Assembly (NCBI GenBank): GCA_019359395.1 | Contig: JAHHHK010000008.1 | Location: 186,001-250,000 of the forward strand | From: Komarekiella atlantica HA4396-MV6 | GTDB lineage: Bacteria; Cyanobacteriota; Cyanobacteriia; Cyanobacteriales; Nostocaceae | Length of the DNA stretch: 64,000 nt | Direction: 5' to 3' | Part shown: positions 55,023-63,461 of the stretch, piece by piece | Numbering within the stretch: position 1 is the first letter of the stretch | Layout of the letters: each line of letters opens with the position of its first letter | Program-made: the position numbers and the translations under genes | The notes under the pieces: generated by a model | The model's input: the letters and a program-made list of their open reading frames with translations, nothing else | Database searches by the model: none | Told to the model about the DNA's origin: nothing

Positions 55023-55051
55023 ATGAAATCAGGATGAAATTAGCATGAAAT
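55023..55051 (+). promoter_or_regulatory. Triple RppA-type box
   Basis: TGAAAT occurs at 55024-55029, 55035-55040 and 55046-55051, all 11 bp apart. Orientation is plus. Its flank (TATCAAG before, TATCATTAGG after) resembles the box at 41978. Confidence 0.6.
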
Positions 55052-55188
55052 TTAGACATCTCATTAGGAAGAAATTAGCATCGTATCATTAGGTAGATGC
55101 TCTTACACCAACAATTGCCTAGTGTTAATTATTAGAAGCGTAACTACAGCTTCATAACTGATTCATTTATTTAGCCAAGGAGAAAATT

Positions 55189-55295
55189 ATGACTACAATT
55201 ACGAATCTATCCTTGAAACTTGCATTCAAGCTTGTTTAAAATGCCTGTGTGACTGCGATAAGCGAAGCTTAAGCCTTCGGCGATCGCTATGCTGA
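55189..55295 (+). pseudogene. Copper-storage (four-helix Csp/DUF326-like) remnant
   Basis: An ATG at 55189 has a good AAGGAGA site, but its frame stops after 16 codons. The frame one base earlier reads YESILETCIQACLKCLCDCD, a Cys pattern like four-helix copper-storage proteins, then runs into a GC-rich palindromic repeat. A small deletion and the repeat insertion explain the decay. Confidence 0.45.
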
Positions 55296-55400
55296 GTCCT
55301 GTCCGTAGGTGACAAAAGCCGTGGCATGGGACATTACCCTCCTGTATGGGAAAGAAACGCGATGGGCTACGCCCCACCGGAGGCGATCGCATTCCTAAGT
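55260..55400. repeat. GC-rich palindromic repeats
   Basis: Two elements with GGCGATCGC (55279 and 55382) and GGGCTACGCCCC lie here, typical of cyanobacterial interspersed repeats. The remaining 55401-55600 stretch shows no gene. Confidence 0.5.
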
Positions 55401-55625
55401 TGAACAATATTGCAAGGTAGCTACGGGAGCAGGTGTAGCTTAACTCATGTGAAGCAACAGAGCTGAATACATACTGCCGATTTGCCTTTCAAGTAAGCAA
55501 GGACAGATAAGGGCAGCAGTATCTTTCTTAGCAAACTATTTCAGGTGCGTATCGAGATAAACCACAGCAGAATCACTGGTTGGGAGTACGCATTCTCTAA
55601 ACCATTTATTTCTTTGAATGAAGTC

Positions 55626-56312
55626 ATGAAAATGAACAAAAAAGTTTTAACCTACAGTCTTATTGCTCTACTGACAGGCACCACTATCACAGCTTTTTCC
55701 ACCATCGACAGCGCCAAAGCCAACGATCGCAATCAAGTGGAAGCTCCCAATCGAACGAACACAAGCCTTATGCATGGTGGAATGAACATGAGGGCTGAAG
55801 TGGATAAATCGTTTATCGAAATGATGATTCCTCATCATCAAAGCGCTAATGAGATGGCTCAGATGGCTTTGAGCCGAGCCAAAAGCCCAGAAGTTAAAAA
55901 GCTAGCTCAATCCATCATCTCAGACCAAACACGCGAAATCCAGCAGATGCAGACTTGGTACAAGCAGTGGTATGGCAAAGAAGTCCCTATGAGTGGCATG
56001 AATATAGGTAACGGGATGGATGAGGCAATGAAGATTTCCATGCAACAGCAAGAGATGATGGATAAGGAGATGATGACAGCCTTAGAAAATGCGCCTAACT
56101 TTGACCAGGAATTTCTTCGTCAAATGACTCGCCATCACCAAATGGCGACCATGATGGCTGGCATGGTTGGTAATAGTGCTAGGCATCCTGAGATTAGAAA
56201 TTTAGCTCAATCCATTGCCAAGAGTCAAAGTGCTGAAATTGCTCAAATGCAAGAGTTGCTCCAAGCAATGAATACTCAAAATCGAAATACTTCTAATCGT
56301 TCGAGTAGGTAG
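55626..56312 (+). CDS. DUF305 metal-related secreted protein
   Basis: 228 aa from the ATG at 55626 (MKMNKKVLTYSLIALLTGTTI signal peptide). The DUF305 motif is FIEMMIPHHQSANEMAQMAL, repeated near the C-terminus as FLRQMTRHHQMATMMAGMVG. The His-His and Met-rich pattern (MHGGMNM, MQQQEMMDKEMM) suggests metal binding, probably copper, in the periplasm. It leads into the copper cluster. A hairpin GGTGGG/CCCACC lies at 56359-56380. Confidence 0.82.
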   Translation: MKMNKKVLTYSLIALLTGTTITAFSTIDSAKANDRNQVEAPNRTNTSLMHGGMNMRAEVDKSFIEMMIPHHQSANEMAQMALSRAKSPEVKKLAQSIISDQTREIQQMQTWYKQWYGKEVPMSGMNIGNGMDEAMKISMQQQEMMDKEMMTALENAPNFDQEFLRQMTRHHQMATMMAGMVGNSARHPEIRNLAQSIAKSQSAEIAQMQELLQAMNTQNRNTSNRSSR

Positions 56313-56495
56313 TAACTTAGTTTCTCCAAAGAGGACTGACCTAGCTAAAAGCAGTAATGGTGGGCAGGCTTCTACCCACCCCAACCTCATTAGTAGGGAA
56401 ATATAGGTGCAACGACGCAATTCTCGTCGCAGATGCTTTAGGCGCATCTCATGCGATGTTTTTGAAACCATTAATAAAGAATTTGGCAAAATCCC

Positions 56496-56527
56496 TTGAC
56501 TCTCTAGCTGGCTGGAGAGTCTAAGAT
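56496..56527 (+). promoter_or_regulatory. MerR-type promoter of the copper chaperone/CopA operon
   Basis: TTGACT (56496-56501), 20-bp spacer, TAAGAT (56522-56527). The spacer contains the dyad ACTCTC/GAGAGT. Spacers of 19-20 bp are typical of promoters activated by MerR proteins. Confidence 0.75.
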
Positions 56528-56753
56528 GAATCCATGAAGTAAGACATTTTAGGCAATCTAAAGCTGTAGCAGTTCGTGTACTTTCAGTTATGCCATCCAA
56601 AACAGCAATTACTGAAGCGCGATGTCTACGACGGGCTACGCCTACGCTAACTCTGGTTAACCTACTAGCTAAAGCAGTAAACCATTGAAGTCTTCAACTC
56701 CTAATTTTCTTAGCTCAATCTTTTTACTATCCAAGTTCAAGGTTTTTAACATT

Positions 56754-56948
56754 ATGACACTCCAACTAAAAGTTCCTAACATGGCTTGTTCTGCTTGTGG
56801 AGACACCATTAATAAAGCAGTTAAAACAGTCGATCCTACTGCTACGGTTCAAGCAGATCCAAAAACAAAAGTTGTCTTAGTGGACACAAATGCTGACGAA
56901 ACAGTTATTAAAGAAGCAATTACTACTGCTGGCTATTCTGTCACTTAA
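56754..56948 (+). CDS. Copper chaperone, HMA domain
   Basis: 64 aa from the ATG at 56754. LKVPNMACSACGDTINKAV carries the metal-binding CxxC, and the 64-residue length fits one HMA domain (CopZ/Atx1 type). It lies before the CopA-like ATPase on the same strand, which it may supply with copper. An upstream ATG at 56685 would add residues that do not belong to the fold. Confidence 0.85.
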   Translation: MTLQLKVPNMACSACGDTINKAVKTVDPTATVQADPKTKVVLVDTNADETVIKEAITTAGYSVT

Positions 56949-57113
56949 AAATTATCAACAAATAATAGACCAGCAAACAGAGTAAGACAACGCTTAGTAA
57001 CTTTGCCTGAAAAGGACACAGGCAAAGCTAAGTATCGGTACTCGGCTATCAACCACACCAAAACTCCGTTCTTAGAACTTAGTTAAAGCAGCGGCTAAAG
57101 AGCATATATAGCT

Positions 57114-59375
57114 ATGGATACTCTGAGTCTTAAACTTCGAGGCATGAGTTGTGCCTCATGTGCCAACAACATTGAAGAAGCAATTCGTTCTGTTCCTGGG
57201 GTGAGTAACTGTAACGTCAACTTTGGCGTGGAGCAGGCTACTATCCAGTATGATCCCAAGCGCACCAATCTGGAAACAATCCAAGCCGCTATAAATGCTG
57301 CCGGATACTCATCTTACTCACTCCAGGAACAAGAAATGATTACTGGAGAGGATGATGCGGAAAAAACCGCCCGTGAAGCAGAATTACGCACACTTACCCG
57401 CAAGCTAATTGTCGGAGCAATCCTCAGCGCTTTGATTGTACTGGGGTCAATTTCTGCCATGACAGGGCTAAACTTGCCTTGGATTCGGACGTTGTGGCTA
57501 GACAATCCTTGGGTACAGTTGGTACTGACAACCCCTGTCTTGTTCTGGTGCGGTGCAGACTTCTTCAAAAATGCTTGGAAAGCCTTTAAACGGCATACAG
57601 CAACGATGGACACTTTGGTTGCTATCGGTACTGGTGCAGCGTATTTTTATTCACTTCTTGCTACTGTTTTCCCAGGATTTTTTACGGCTGCTGGACTAAT
57701 GCCTGATGTGTACTATGAAGCAGCAGCAGTCATTACGACCTTAATTTTGCTAGGAAGGCTATTTGAGAATCGCGCTAAGGGACAAACTTCTGAAGCCATC
57801 CGTAAACTCATCGGTTTGCAAGCCAGAGATGCCAGAGTAATCAGAAATGGGCAAGAAATTGATGTTCCCATCCAGGAAGTTCAAATTGGTGATGTAATTT
57901 TGGTGCGTCCGGGCGAAAAAATTCCTGTTGACGGAGAAGTGATAGAAGGTGCTTCCAATGTTGATGAAGCGATGGTGACTGGTGAGAGTTTGCCAGTCAA
58001 AAAGCAACCGGGGGATGAAGTCATTGGAGCCACAATTAACAAAACAGGTAGCTTTAAATTCCGGGCAACTCGCGTCGGAAAAGACACTTTTTTGTCTCAA
58101 ATCGTCAAAATGGTGCAACAAGCTCAAGGCTCCAAGGCACCTATTCAACGTTTAGCAGATCAAGTAACGGGATGGTTTGTGCCAGTAGTGATAGCTATTG
58201 CGATCGCTTCCTTCATTATTTGGTTTAATGTCATGGGCAATTTCACACTTGCTCTAATTACCACAGTCGGAGTGTTGATTATCGCTTGTCCCTGTGCCTT
58301 AGGTTTAGCTACTCCAACTTCAGTGATGGTAGGAACGGGCAAGGGAGCAGAAAATGGTATTTTAATTAAAGGTGCAGAAAGTTTAGAACTTGCTCATAGA
58401 ATCCAGACCATTGTGCTGGATAAAACTGGAACTTTAACACAGGGAAAACCCACTGTTACTGACTTTGTTACTGTCAACGGCACAGCTAATAGTAACGAGT
58501 TAAAACTTTTGCAATTGGCAACGTCTGTAGAACGAAATTCAGAACATCCATTAGCTGAAGCGGTGGTTAGATATGCCCAATCTCAGCAAGTAGAACTGAC
58601 AGAGGCTAAGAAATTTGAAGCGATCGCTGGGAGTGGTGTCCAAGGCATTGTTTCAAACCACTTAGTGCAAATTGGTACTCAACGTTGGATGGAAGAATTA
58701 GGTATCAACACCCGCACCCTCCAAGAGCGCAAAGCCTCTCTAGAAGCTGCTGGTAAAACGGCTATTTTAATCGCTGTAGATGGGCAAATTCAAGGCTTGA
58801 TGGGAATTGCGGATGCACTCAAACCCTCTTCAGTGGAAGTTGTGAGAACGCTACAGAAGTTAGGTTTAGAGGTAGTTATGCTAACAGGGGATAATCGCAA
58901 AACAGCAGAAGCGATCGCCAGTGAAGTTGGTATTAGACGAGTATTTGCAGAAGTTCGACCCGACCAAAAAGCGTCTCAAGTACAAGCATTGCAAGCAGAG
59001 GGGAAAATTGTGGCAATGGTGGGTGATGGCATCAATGATGCTCCAGCACTGGCTCAGGCAAACGTGGGGATTGCAATTGGTACGGGGACAGATGTGGCGA
59101 TCGCTGCCAGCGATATTACTCTCATCTCTGGAGACTTGCAAGGTATTATTACCGCAATTCAATTGAGCCGTGCCACTATTCGCAATATCCGCCAAAATCT
59201 CTTCTTTGCCTTTATTTACAATGTTGCTGGGATTCCCATTGCTGCTGGAGTTTTGTTTCCTATCTTTGGCTGGTTACTCAACCCAATTATTGCGGGTGGG
59301 GCGATGGCTTTTAGTTCTGTTTCTGTTGTTACGAATGCCTTACGCTTGCGTAACTTTCACCCCAAAACTATCTAA
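57114..59375 (+). CDS. copA: CopA-type Cu(I)-exporting P1B-ATPase
   Basis: 753 aa. N-terminal HMA domain with GMSCASC (C13, C16). Eight membrane segments with the CPC motif (C392, C394), TGES in the actuator region, DKTGT (D436, phosphorylated), SEHPLAE nucleotide-binding motif and GDGINDAP. The C-terminal [13 protein letters not shown] (YN) and [15 protein letters not shown] (MxxSS) are the determinants of Cu(I)/P1B-1 ATPases. It follows the chaperone gene by 165 bp and precedes the cupredoxin gene by 22 bp. Confidence 0.93.
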   Translation: MDTLSLKLRGMSCASCANNIEEAIRSVPGVSNCNVNFGVEQATIQYDPKRTNLETIQAAINAAGYSSYSLQEQEMITGEDDAEKTAREAELRTLTRKLIVGAILSALIVLGSISAMTGLNLPWIRTLWLDNPWVQLVLTTPVLFWCGADFFKNAWKAFKRHTATMDTLVAIGTGAAYFYSLLATVFPGFFTAAGLMPDVYYEAAAVITTLILLGRLFENRAKGQTSEAIRKLIGLQARDARVIRNGQEIDVPIQEVQIGDVILVRPGEKIPVDGEVIEGASNVDEAMVTGESLPVKKQPGDEVIGATINKTGSFKFRATRVGKDTFLSQIVKMVQQAQGSKAPIQRLADQVTGWFVPVVIAIAIASFIIWFNVMGNFTLALITTVGVLIIACPCALGLATPTSVMVGTGKGAENGILIKGAESLELAHRIQTIVLDKTGTLTQGKPTVTDFVTVNGTANSNELKLLQLATSVERNSEHPLAEAVVRYAQSQQVELTEAKKFEAIAGSGVQGIVSNHLVQIGTQRWMEELGINTRTLQERKASLEAAGKTAILIAVDGQIQGLMGIADALKPSSVEVVRTLQKLGLEVVMLTGDNRKTAEAIASEVGIRRVFAEVRPDQKASQVQALQAEGKIVAMVGDGINDAPALAQANVGIAIGTGTDVAIAASDITLISGDLQGIITAIQLSRATIRNIRQNLFFAFIYNVAGIPIAAGVLFPIFGWLLNPIIAGGAMAFSSVSVVTNALRLRNFHPKTI

Positions 59376-59397
59376 TAATTCTGGAGGAATTTAGCAA

Positions 59398-59907
59398 ATG
59401 TTTAACAAAAGTAAGATTTTGGGGAGCATTGCTGGGCTAGGACTTCTGTTTGGTACAGCATCAAGTGTAGCAACAGCACAAATGCCAACACATTCATCAG
59501 AACAGACCAGTCAATTTCGCCGCATTGAGCAACCATTACCATTAAAAGTCGGCGTTACTTTAGGTGGTTTGGGGTTAATTGGATTGGAACTGTGGTGGTT
59601 TCTATTCAGTAAAAATAAAGCCACAAAAGCTAATTCTGAGCAAGGAATACAGGAGCTAATAATTAATGTAGACGGCGGTTATGAACCTTCTCGTGTGATT
59701 GTGAAATCTGGTCAACCTGTACGGCTAAATTTCTTTCGCCGCGACCCTAGTAGCTGTCTGGAGAAAGTGTTGTTACCTGATTTTCACATTGCTCAAGATT
59801 TGCCTCTTAACCATATCACTCCCATTGAATTTACACCTCCTAAACCAGGTCAATATCAATTTACTTGTGGCATGAATATGTTTCGTGGTGTGGTGGAAGT
59901 CCAGTAG
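59398..59907 (+). CDS. Membrane-anchored cupredoxin-like protein
   Basis: 169 aa. Signal segment MFNKSKILGSIAGLGLLFGTAS; a second membrane segment (VGVTLGGLGLIGLELWWFLF) at 51-70. The C-terminal cupredoxin domain has SSCLEKVLLPDFHIAQDLP and YQFTCGMNMFRGVVEV with potential copper ligands Cys, His, Cys and Met. It is translated right after CopA, so it likely receives or hands over copper at the periplasmic face. Confidence 0.8.
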   Translation: MFNKSKILGSIAGLGLLFGTASSVATAQMPTHSSEQTSQFRRIEQPLPLKVGVTLGGLGLIGLELWWFLFSKNKATKANSEQGIQELIINVDGGYEPSRVIVKSGQPVRLNFFRRDPSSCLEKVLLPDFHIAQDLPLNHITPIEFTPPKPGQYQFTCGMNMFRGVVEVQ

Positions 59908-60100
59908 GGAGGTAGCAATAAACTTTACCTTTGGCTACTTTTACCTCAACGCTCCAAGAGCTTAAGCTTCTCTAACTAATCTCAAATATTATGCCTTATT
60001 ACTTACCAAAAAATGGTAATTGCTGCAACTTGGATAACGACTGAAAAGACAACCAAGAAGCCAACAGAGCGTTCATTCTCAAATGAGTAAAACTTGTGAT
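59908..60100. other. Short gap without gene
   Basis: No gene is seen. Confidence 0.3.
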
Positions 60101-60345
60101 TCAGCGACTAGCTGTTATTACCATCAATCCCCATATCAAGCCAAAACGAACCTTAGTAGCACGACAAATGTTAAAACCTGCGGATGTAAGCAGGTGATGA
60201 AATTTAGCTTGGGAGTAACACTGCCTGTATGCTAGATCAAAAACTTTTAGCATGATGTCGCATATTTGGCATTGTAAATAATCTCTGCACCAATCTAAAA
60301 TCACTAATTTACCATCAGCTTTCAGAACCTTGATTGCTATTTATC
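60101..60345 (-). pseudogene. C-terminal fragment of a SAM methyltransferase
   Basis: The minus frame reads KVLKADGKLVILDWCRDYLQC then LAYRQCYSQAKFHHLLTSAGF and FGLIWGLMVITAS, matching the second half of a class I methyltransferase. The SAM-binding first half is absent. Near 60346-60542 nothing is seen except AT-rich DNA. Confidence 0.65.
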
Positions 60346-60542
60346 CTAAATTTTTTATATATTTTAGTTCATAAAATTAATATCACTATGAGGAAAAACA
60401 AAACCATAAAACAGATTTAGGGTTCATAAGCTAATGTGCTTTTCAGTTGCGTAATTAGGGCGGGCGATGCCCACCCTACAATAGATTTAATTTTTTGCAA
60501 ATTGAAGGTCTTTCAGCTTATTTACCTTCTGTTTCAACTATT

Positions 60543-60794
60543 TCAACTCAAGGGCTGACCTACACCAGCAACTTGGAGTTGCTCTCTACTGGGTTTGCCA
60601 GTCATAACTAGTTTTCCATTAATAGCGATCGCAGGCACTGCATTCACTCCATACTGCTGGGCTTTCTCCTGCTCTTGTCGCAGGTTATAGACTGATACTT
60701 CACAATTAGGGCAAGTCAATTCTTGCACCAATTGAACTGTTTCATCGCAAAGAGGACAGTCAGCAGTAAAAATTTCAACTTGACGTTTTGTCAT
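60543..60794 (-). CDS. Thioredoxin/glutaredoxin-like protein
   Basis: 83 aa from the ATG at 60794. VEIFTADCPLCDETVQLV contains the redox CPLC, and TCPNCEVSVYNLRQ a second CxxC. The cis-Pro motif is AVPAIAINGKL. Read on the minus strand, it is expressed from a MerR-type promoter at 60825-60856, so it belongs to the same metal regulon as CopA. Confidence 0.75.
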   Translation of the reverse strand: MTKRQVEIFTADCPLCDETVQLVQELTCPNCEVSVYNLRQEQEKAQQYGVNAVPAIAINGKLVMTGKPSREQLQVAGVGQPLS

Positions 60795-60824
60795 GATGTC
60801 TACCAAAATTCTTTTTACTCATTC

Positions 60825-60856
60825 ATTCTGAAGCCTCTAGCTAACTATAGAGTCAA
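60825..60856 (-). promoter_or_regulatory. MerR-type promoter of the thioredoxin-like gene
   Basis: TTGACT (60856-60851), 20-bp spacer, CAGAAT (60830-60825). Confidence 0.7.
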
Positions 60857-61012
60857 CCCCATAGGTGAACATTTTTTCCAAATAACCTTAATTAAAATTC
60901 CTTAGACATATCATCCCCTTAAATTTGTAAGCCTAGCTCATCAAGTTTTAAGCTAATATTTTTGGCAACAAGTATTGTAATTAAACTTTACCTAAAGTTT
61001 TCAATGTATCAC

Positions 61013-61044
61013 TTGACTCTCTAGCCGACTATAGACTTTAAAGT
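61013..61044 (+). promoter_or_regulatory. MerR-type promoter of the regulator gene
   Basis: TTGACT (61013-61018), 20-bp spacer, TAAAGT (61039-61044), 28 bp before the regulator start. Confidence 0.7.
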
Positions 61045-61071
61045 TATAACAACACATAGTAGTAAATAACT

Positions 61072-61560
61072 ATGATTGCTGTCGTGGAACAAGTTTGCTG
61101 TGAGGTATCATCCCCAAAAAAGCTGCTGAAAATTGGTGAGCTAGCAAAGCAAACTGATGTGGCAGTGGGAACAATTCGGTATTACGAAGGCTTGGGCTTG
61201 ATAAAACCAGTTGAAAGAAGTGAAAGTGGCTACCGTTATTACGACTGTGAAGCAATCAACAGGCTACAATTCATCAAAAAAGCCCAATCCTTACAGTTTT
61301 CCCTGTCTGAAATTCAACAAGTGTTAGGCATCCGTTCCCAAGGCGACCCTGCTTGTCCACTAGTTCGGGATTTACTCAAACAGAAAATTGCTCATCTTGA
61401 GGAGCAGATTTATCGCATGAAGGAACTGAAGGATGAGCTAGAGACATATCAACAACGTTGGGAAAACCGACCTTTGGATAATCCCTGTAATAAAGAGCTT
61501 TGTAGCTTGATTGAGGAAGTTGCTTGCTCTGATATACCTGCTCACAATTTCCGAGACTAG
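61072..61560 (+). CDS. MerR-family metal-responsive regulator
   Basis: 162 aa. The winged-helix start KIGELAKQTDVAVGTIRYYEGLGLIKPVERSESGYRYYD is typical, followed by LQFIKKAQSLQFSLSEIQQVL. The dimer helix and metal region contains DPACPLVRDLL and NPCNKELCSLIEEVACSD, giving several Cys ligands. An extra N-terminal CC (QVCCEVSS) precedes the HTH. The metal cannot be fixed from sequence; the CopA neighbourhood suggests Cu(I). It is likely to act at all four TTGACT-N20 promoters here, including its own. Confidence 0.82.
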   Translation: MIAVVEQVCCEVSSPKKLLKIGELAKQTDVAVGTIRYYEGLGLIKPVERSESGYRYYDCEAINRLQFIKKAQSLQFSLSEIQQVLGIRSQGDPACPLVRDLLKQKIAHLEEQIYRMKELKDELETYQQRWENRPLDNPCNKELCSLIEEVACSDIPAHNFRD

Positions 61561-61572
61561 TAAATTTATGAC

Positions 61573-61604
61573 TTGACTCTATACCCGAATAGAGACTTTA
61601 AAAT
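61573..61604 (+). promoter_or_regulatory. MerR-type promoter of the Met-rich peptide gene
   Basis: TTGACT (61573-61578), 20-bp spacer, TAAAAT (61599-61604). Confidence 0.7.
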
Positions 61605-61656
61605 GGCCTTAGTTTCTCAGAAACTACCAAATTAACAGAATAATGGAGAGTAAAAA

Positions 61657-61971
61657 ATGAACATTAGTACAGGCGTTAAGACAGTATTGAGCGGAGCTGT
61701 AGCTAGTTTTGCATTACTTACGTTAACCACTACTGCTTCCTTTGCCAACACTCCCAAGGGAACTGTGACACCGAATCAATCCGCCAGGGCTATAAACGAA
61801 GCAAAACTAATTCAAGTGCTGACCAGTCAAAGAACAGCGCCAACGCATCAAACGCCACAGCAGTCAAACCAAACGGGATGTAAGTGTTGCCAAGCAATGA
61901 TGAATAAGATGCCAGGAATGATGAACAATATGCCGGGAATGATGAACAACCAAGACAGTCCATCAAGATAG
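61657..61971 (+). CDS. Secreted Met-rich peptide
   Basis: 104 aa with a signal peptide (MNISTGVKTVLSGAVASFALLTLTTTASFA). The C-terminus has GCKCCQ followed by MMNKMPGMMNNMPGMMNN, a Met repeat expected to bind Cu(I). It is the third transcription unit of the MerR regulon and ends the metal-peptide part of the cluster. Confidence 0.7.
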   Translation: MNISTGVKTVLSGAVASFALLTLTTTASFANTPKGTVTPNQSARAINEAKLIQVLTSQRTAPTHQTPQQSNQTGCKCCQAMMNKMPGMMNNMPGMMNNQDSPSR

Positions 61972-62057
61972 AGCTTGATAAATCCATCGGCGAGAAACAC
62001 ATTTGAAATGTCAGAACAAACTAGGAATGTTTAGAGAAATCTCGCCGAAAAAGGCTA

Positions 62058-62237
62058 ATGAATTCATTGCTAAGGAAGCTATCTTATGGTTTGGCAAAGG
62101 AACTTAAGGTAAACCAAGATGACTATCGAACTCGCTCCTTTTATCCAGAAGCTCAAATTGCACTTGCTTTTGCGTTTCATCATAAGTCAATAGCTTTATT
62201 ACAGCAGAAAACTTACTCAGGAGAAACACAATTATGA
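62058..62237 (+). CDS. Short hypothetical protein
   Basis: 59 aa (MNSLLRKLSYGLAKEL start, KTYSGETQL end). Not recognised. The frame could be a remnant since a preceding segment in another frame looks similarly coding-like. Confidence 0.3.
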   Translation: MNSLLRKLSYGLAKELKVNQDDYRTRSFYPEAQIALAFAFHHKSIALLQQKTYSGETQL

Positions 62238-62263
62238 GTCAGCCTGACTAAAAAGACTACAAC

Positions 62264-63274
62264 ATGATGAAATGGATGGGAATTGCCATGGTAGCTTGCT
62301 GTGCTATATCCGTAGCATTTTTCCTCTTTTTAGGCGGAGGCTTGGGAGTGTGGTTCGGTCGTTCTATCCAGTAGCCTACTAGCAATCAGTCAACCAACCA
62401 GCCACTCTCCACCAACCAGCCAAACAACCAGGCTCAACCAAAGGCTGTAAATGTATTCCTAGAAAAAGCAGTCAATTGGCAAGTAAATAATCACGTTCAT
62501 GGTTTGACCGTGAATCGAGATAATCCCAACATTATTTATGTTGCAAGTCATAATGGACTCTTGCAACGTTCTGAAACTGGAGAATGGTTTTGGATGGGAA
62601 AAGAGCGAGCTGATTATATGGGCTTCACTGCCGATCCAATTAACAGTAAGCGCTTTTATTCTAGCGGACATCCACACACAGGAGGTAATCTAGGATTCCA
62701 GATCAGTGAAAATCAAGGGCAAGATTGGAAACAGATTTCTATGCCTGGGGTAGATTTTCATGCTATGGCGATCGCACCCAGTAACCCCAACGTTTTTTAT
62801 GGATGGCCCGCTTCTGGGGCGCAGGGGCTGCATACTTCTAACAATCGTGGAAAAACTTGGGTCAAAACCCGCATGACTGGATTAGGCGATGCTCCTTTTG
62901 ACCTTGCAGTTGACCCACAAAACCCTAAGCATTTGTTTGCAACTACCCGTTCGGGAATGTATGAAAGCACCAACAGCGGCAATTATTGGACATTAGTACC
63001 TAGTACACGGGAAGCTCCTGTTATCAGTTTGGCTCTACAAAAAGAAGGTAATAATCTTATAATGTATGGCTATCGCTTTCTCAAATCAGCACCCGGTATT
63101 TATCGTAGCAGTGATGGTGGTAAAACCTGGGCGAAACTTTGGATTGAAACTAATGGTGTAGTTGTAAAACTAGCGATCGCCCCTAGCAATCCCCAAATAT
63201 TTTATACAGTAAATGATAACAATGCTGTCTTTCAATCCCAAGATAGCGGCAAGACATGGAAAGAACTGAAATAA
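62264..63274 (+). CDS. BNR/sortilin-repeat protein split by an in-frame amber codon
   Basis: The ATG at 62264 starts MMKWMGIAMVACCAISVAFF, a membrane anchor. TAG at 62372-62374 (codon 37) interrupts the frame, which then continues without shift through SNQSTNQPL and a linker into HVHGLTVNRDNPNIIYVASHNGLL. The rest has repeated Asp-box-like motifs (TSNNRGKTW, STNSGNYW, SSDGGKTW, SQDSGKTW), i.e. a beta-propeller similar to F510_1955-type glycosylhydrolases. Translation may re-start at the TTG at 62504. The stop is a single base change from CAG, so it may be a recent mutation, readthrough or sequencing error. Confidence 0.7.
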
Positions 63275-63461
63275 ATTTGAAGACTATCTACATAGCTATA
63301 ATAACTTGAAATACTAATCGGTCAAATCTGCAATCAAGGCATTTTGAACGTTACGATTATTTGTAATTAAGTTACAGTTCAGCCATTACCTTAGTTAATC
63401 AGTAGAGAGTAATAATGATAGCTTGAGCAACGCCAGCTATAGTTCCAGAATTGAGAAAATA
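63275..63461. other. Gap without gene
   Basis: Nothing recognisable. Confidence 0.3.

Noticed and set aside
56202-56600. 132-codon minus frame overlapping the DUF305 gene
   Set aside because: Antisense to the DUF305 coding region and over the MerR promoter, with no recognisable protein features.
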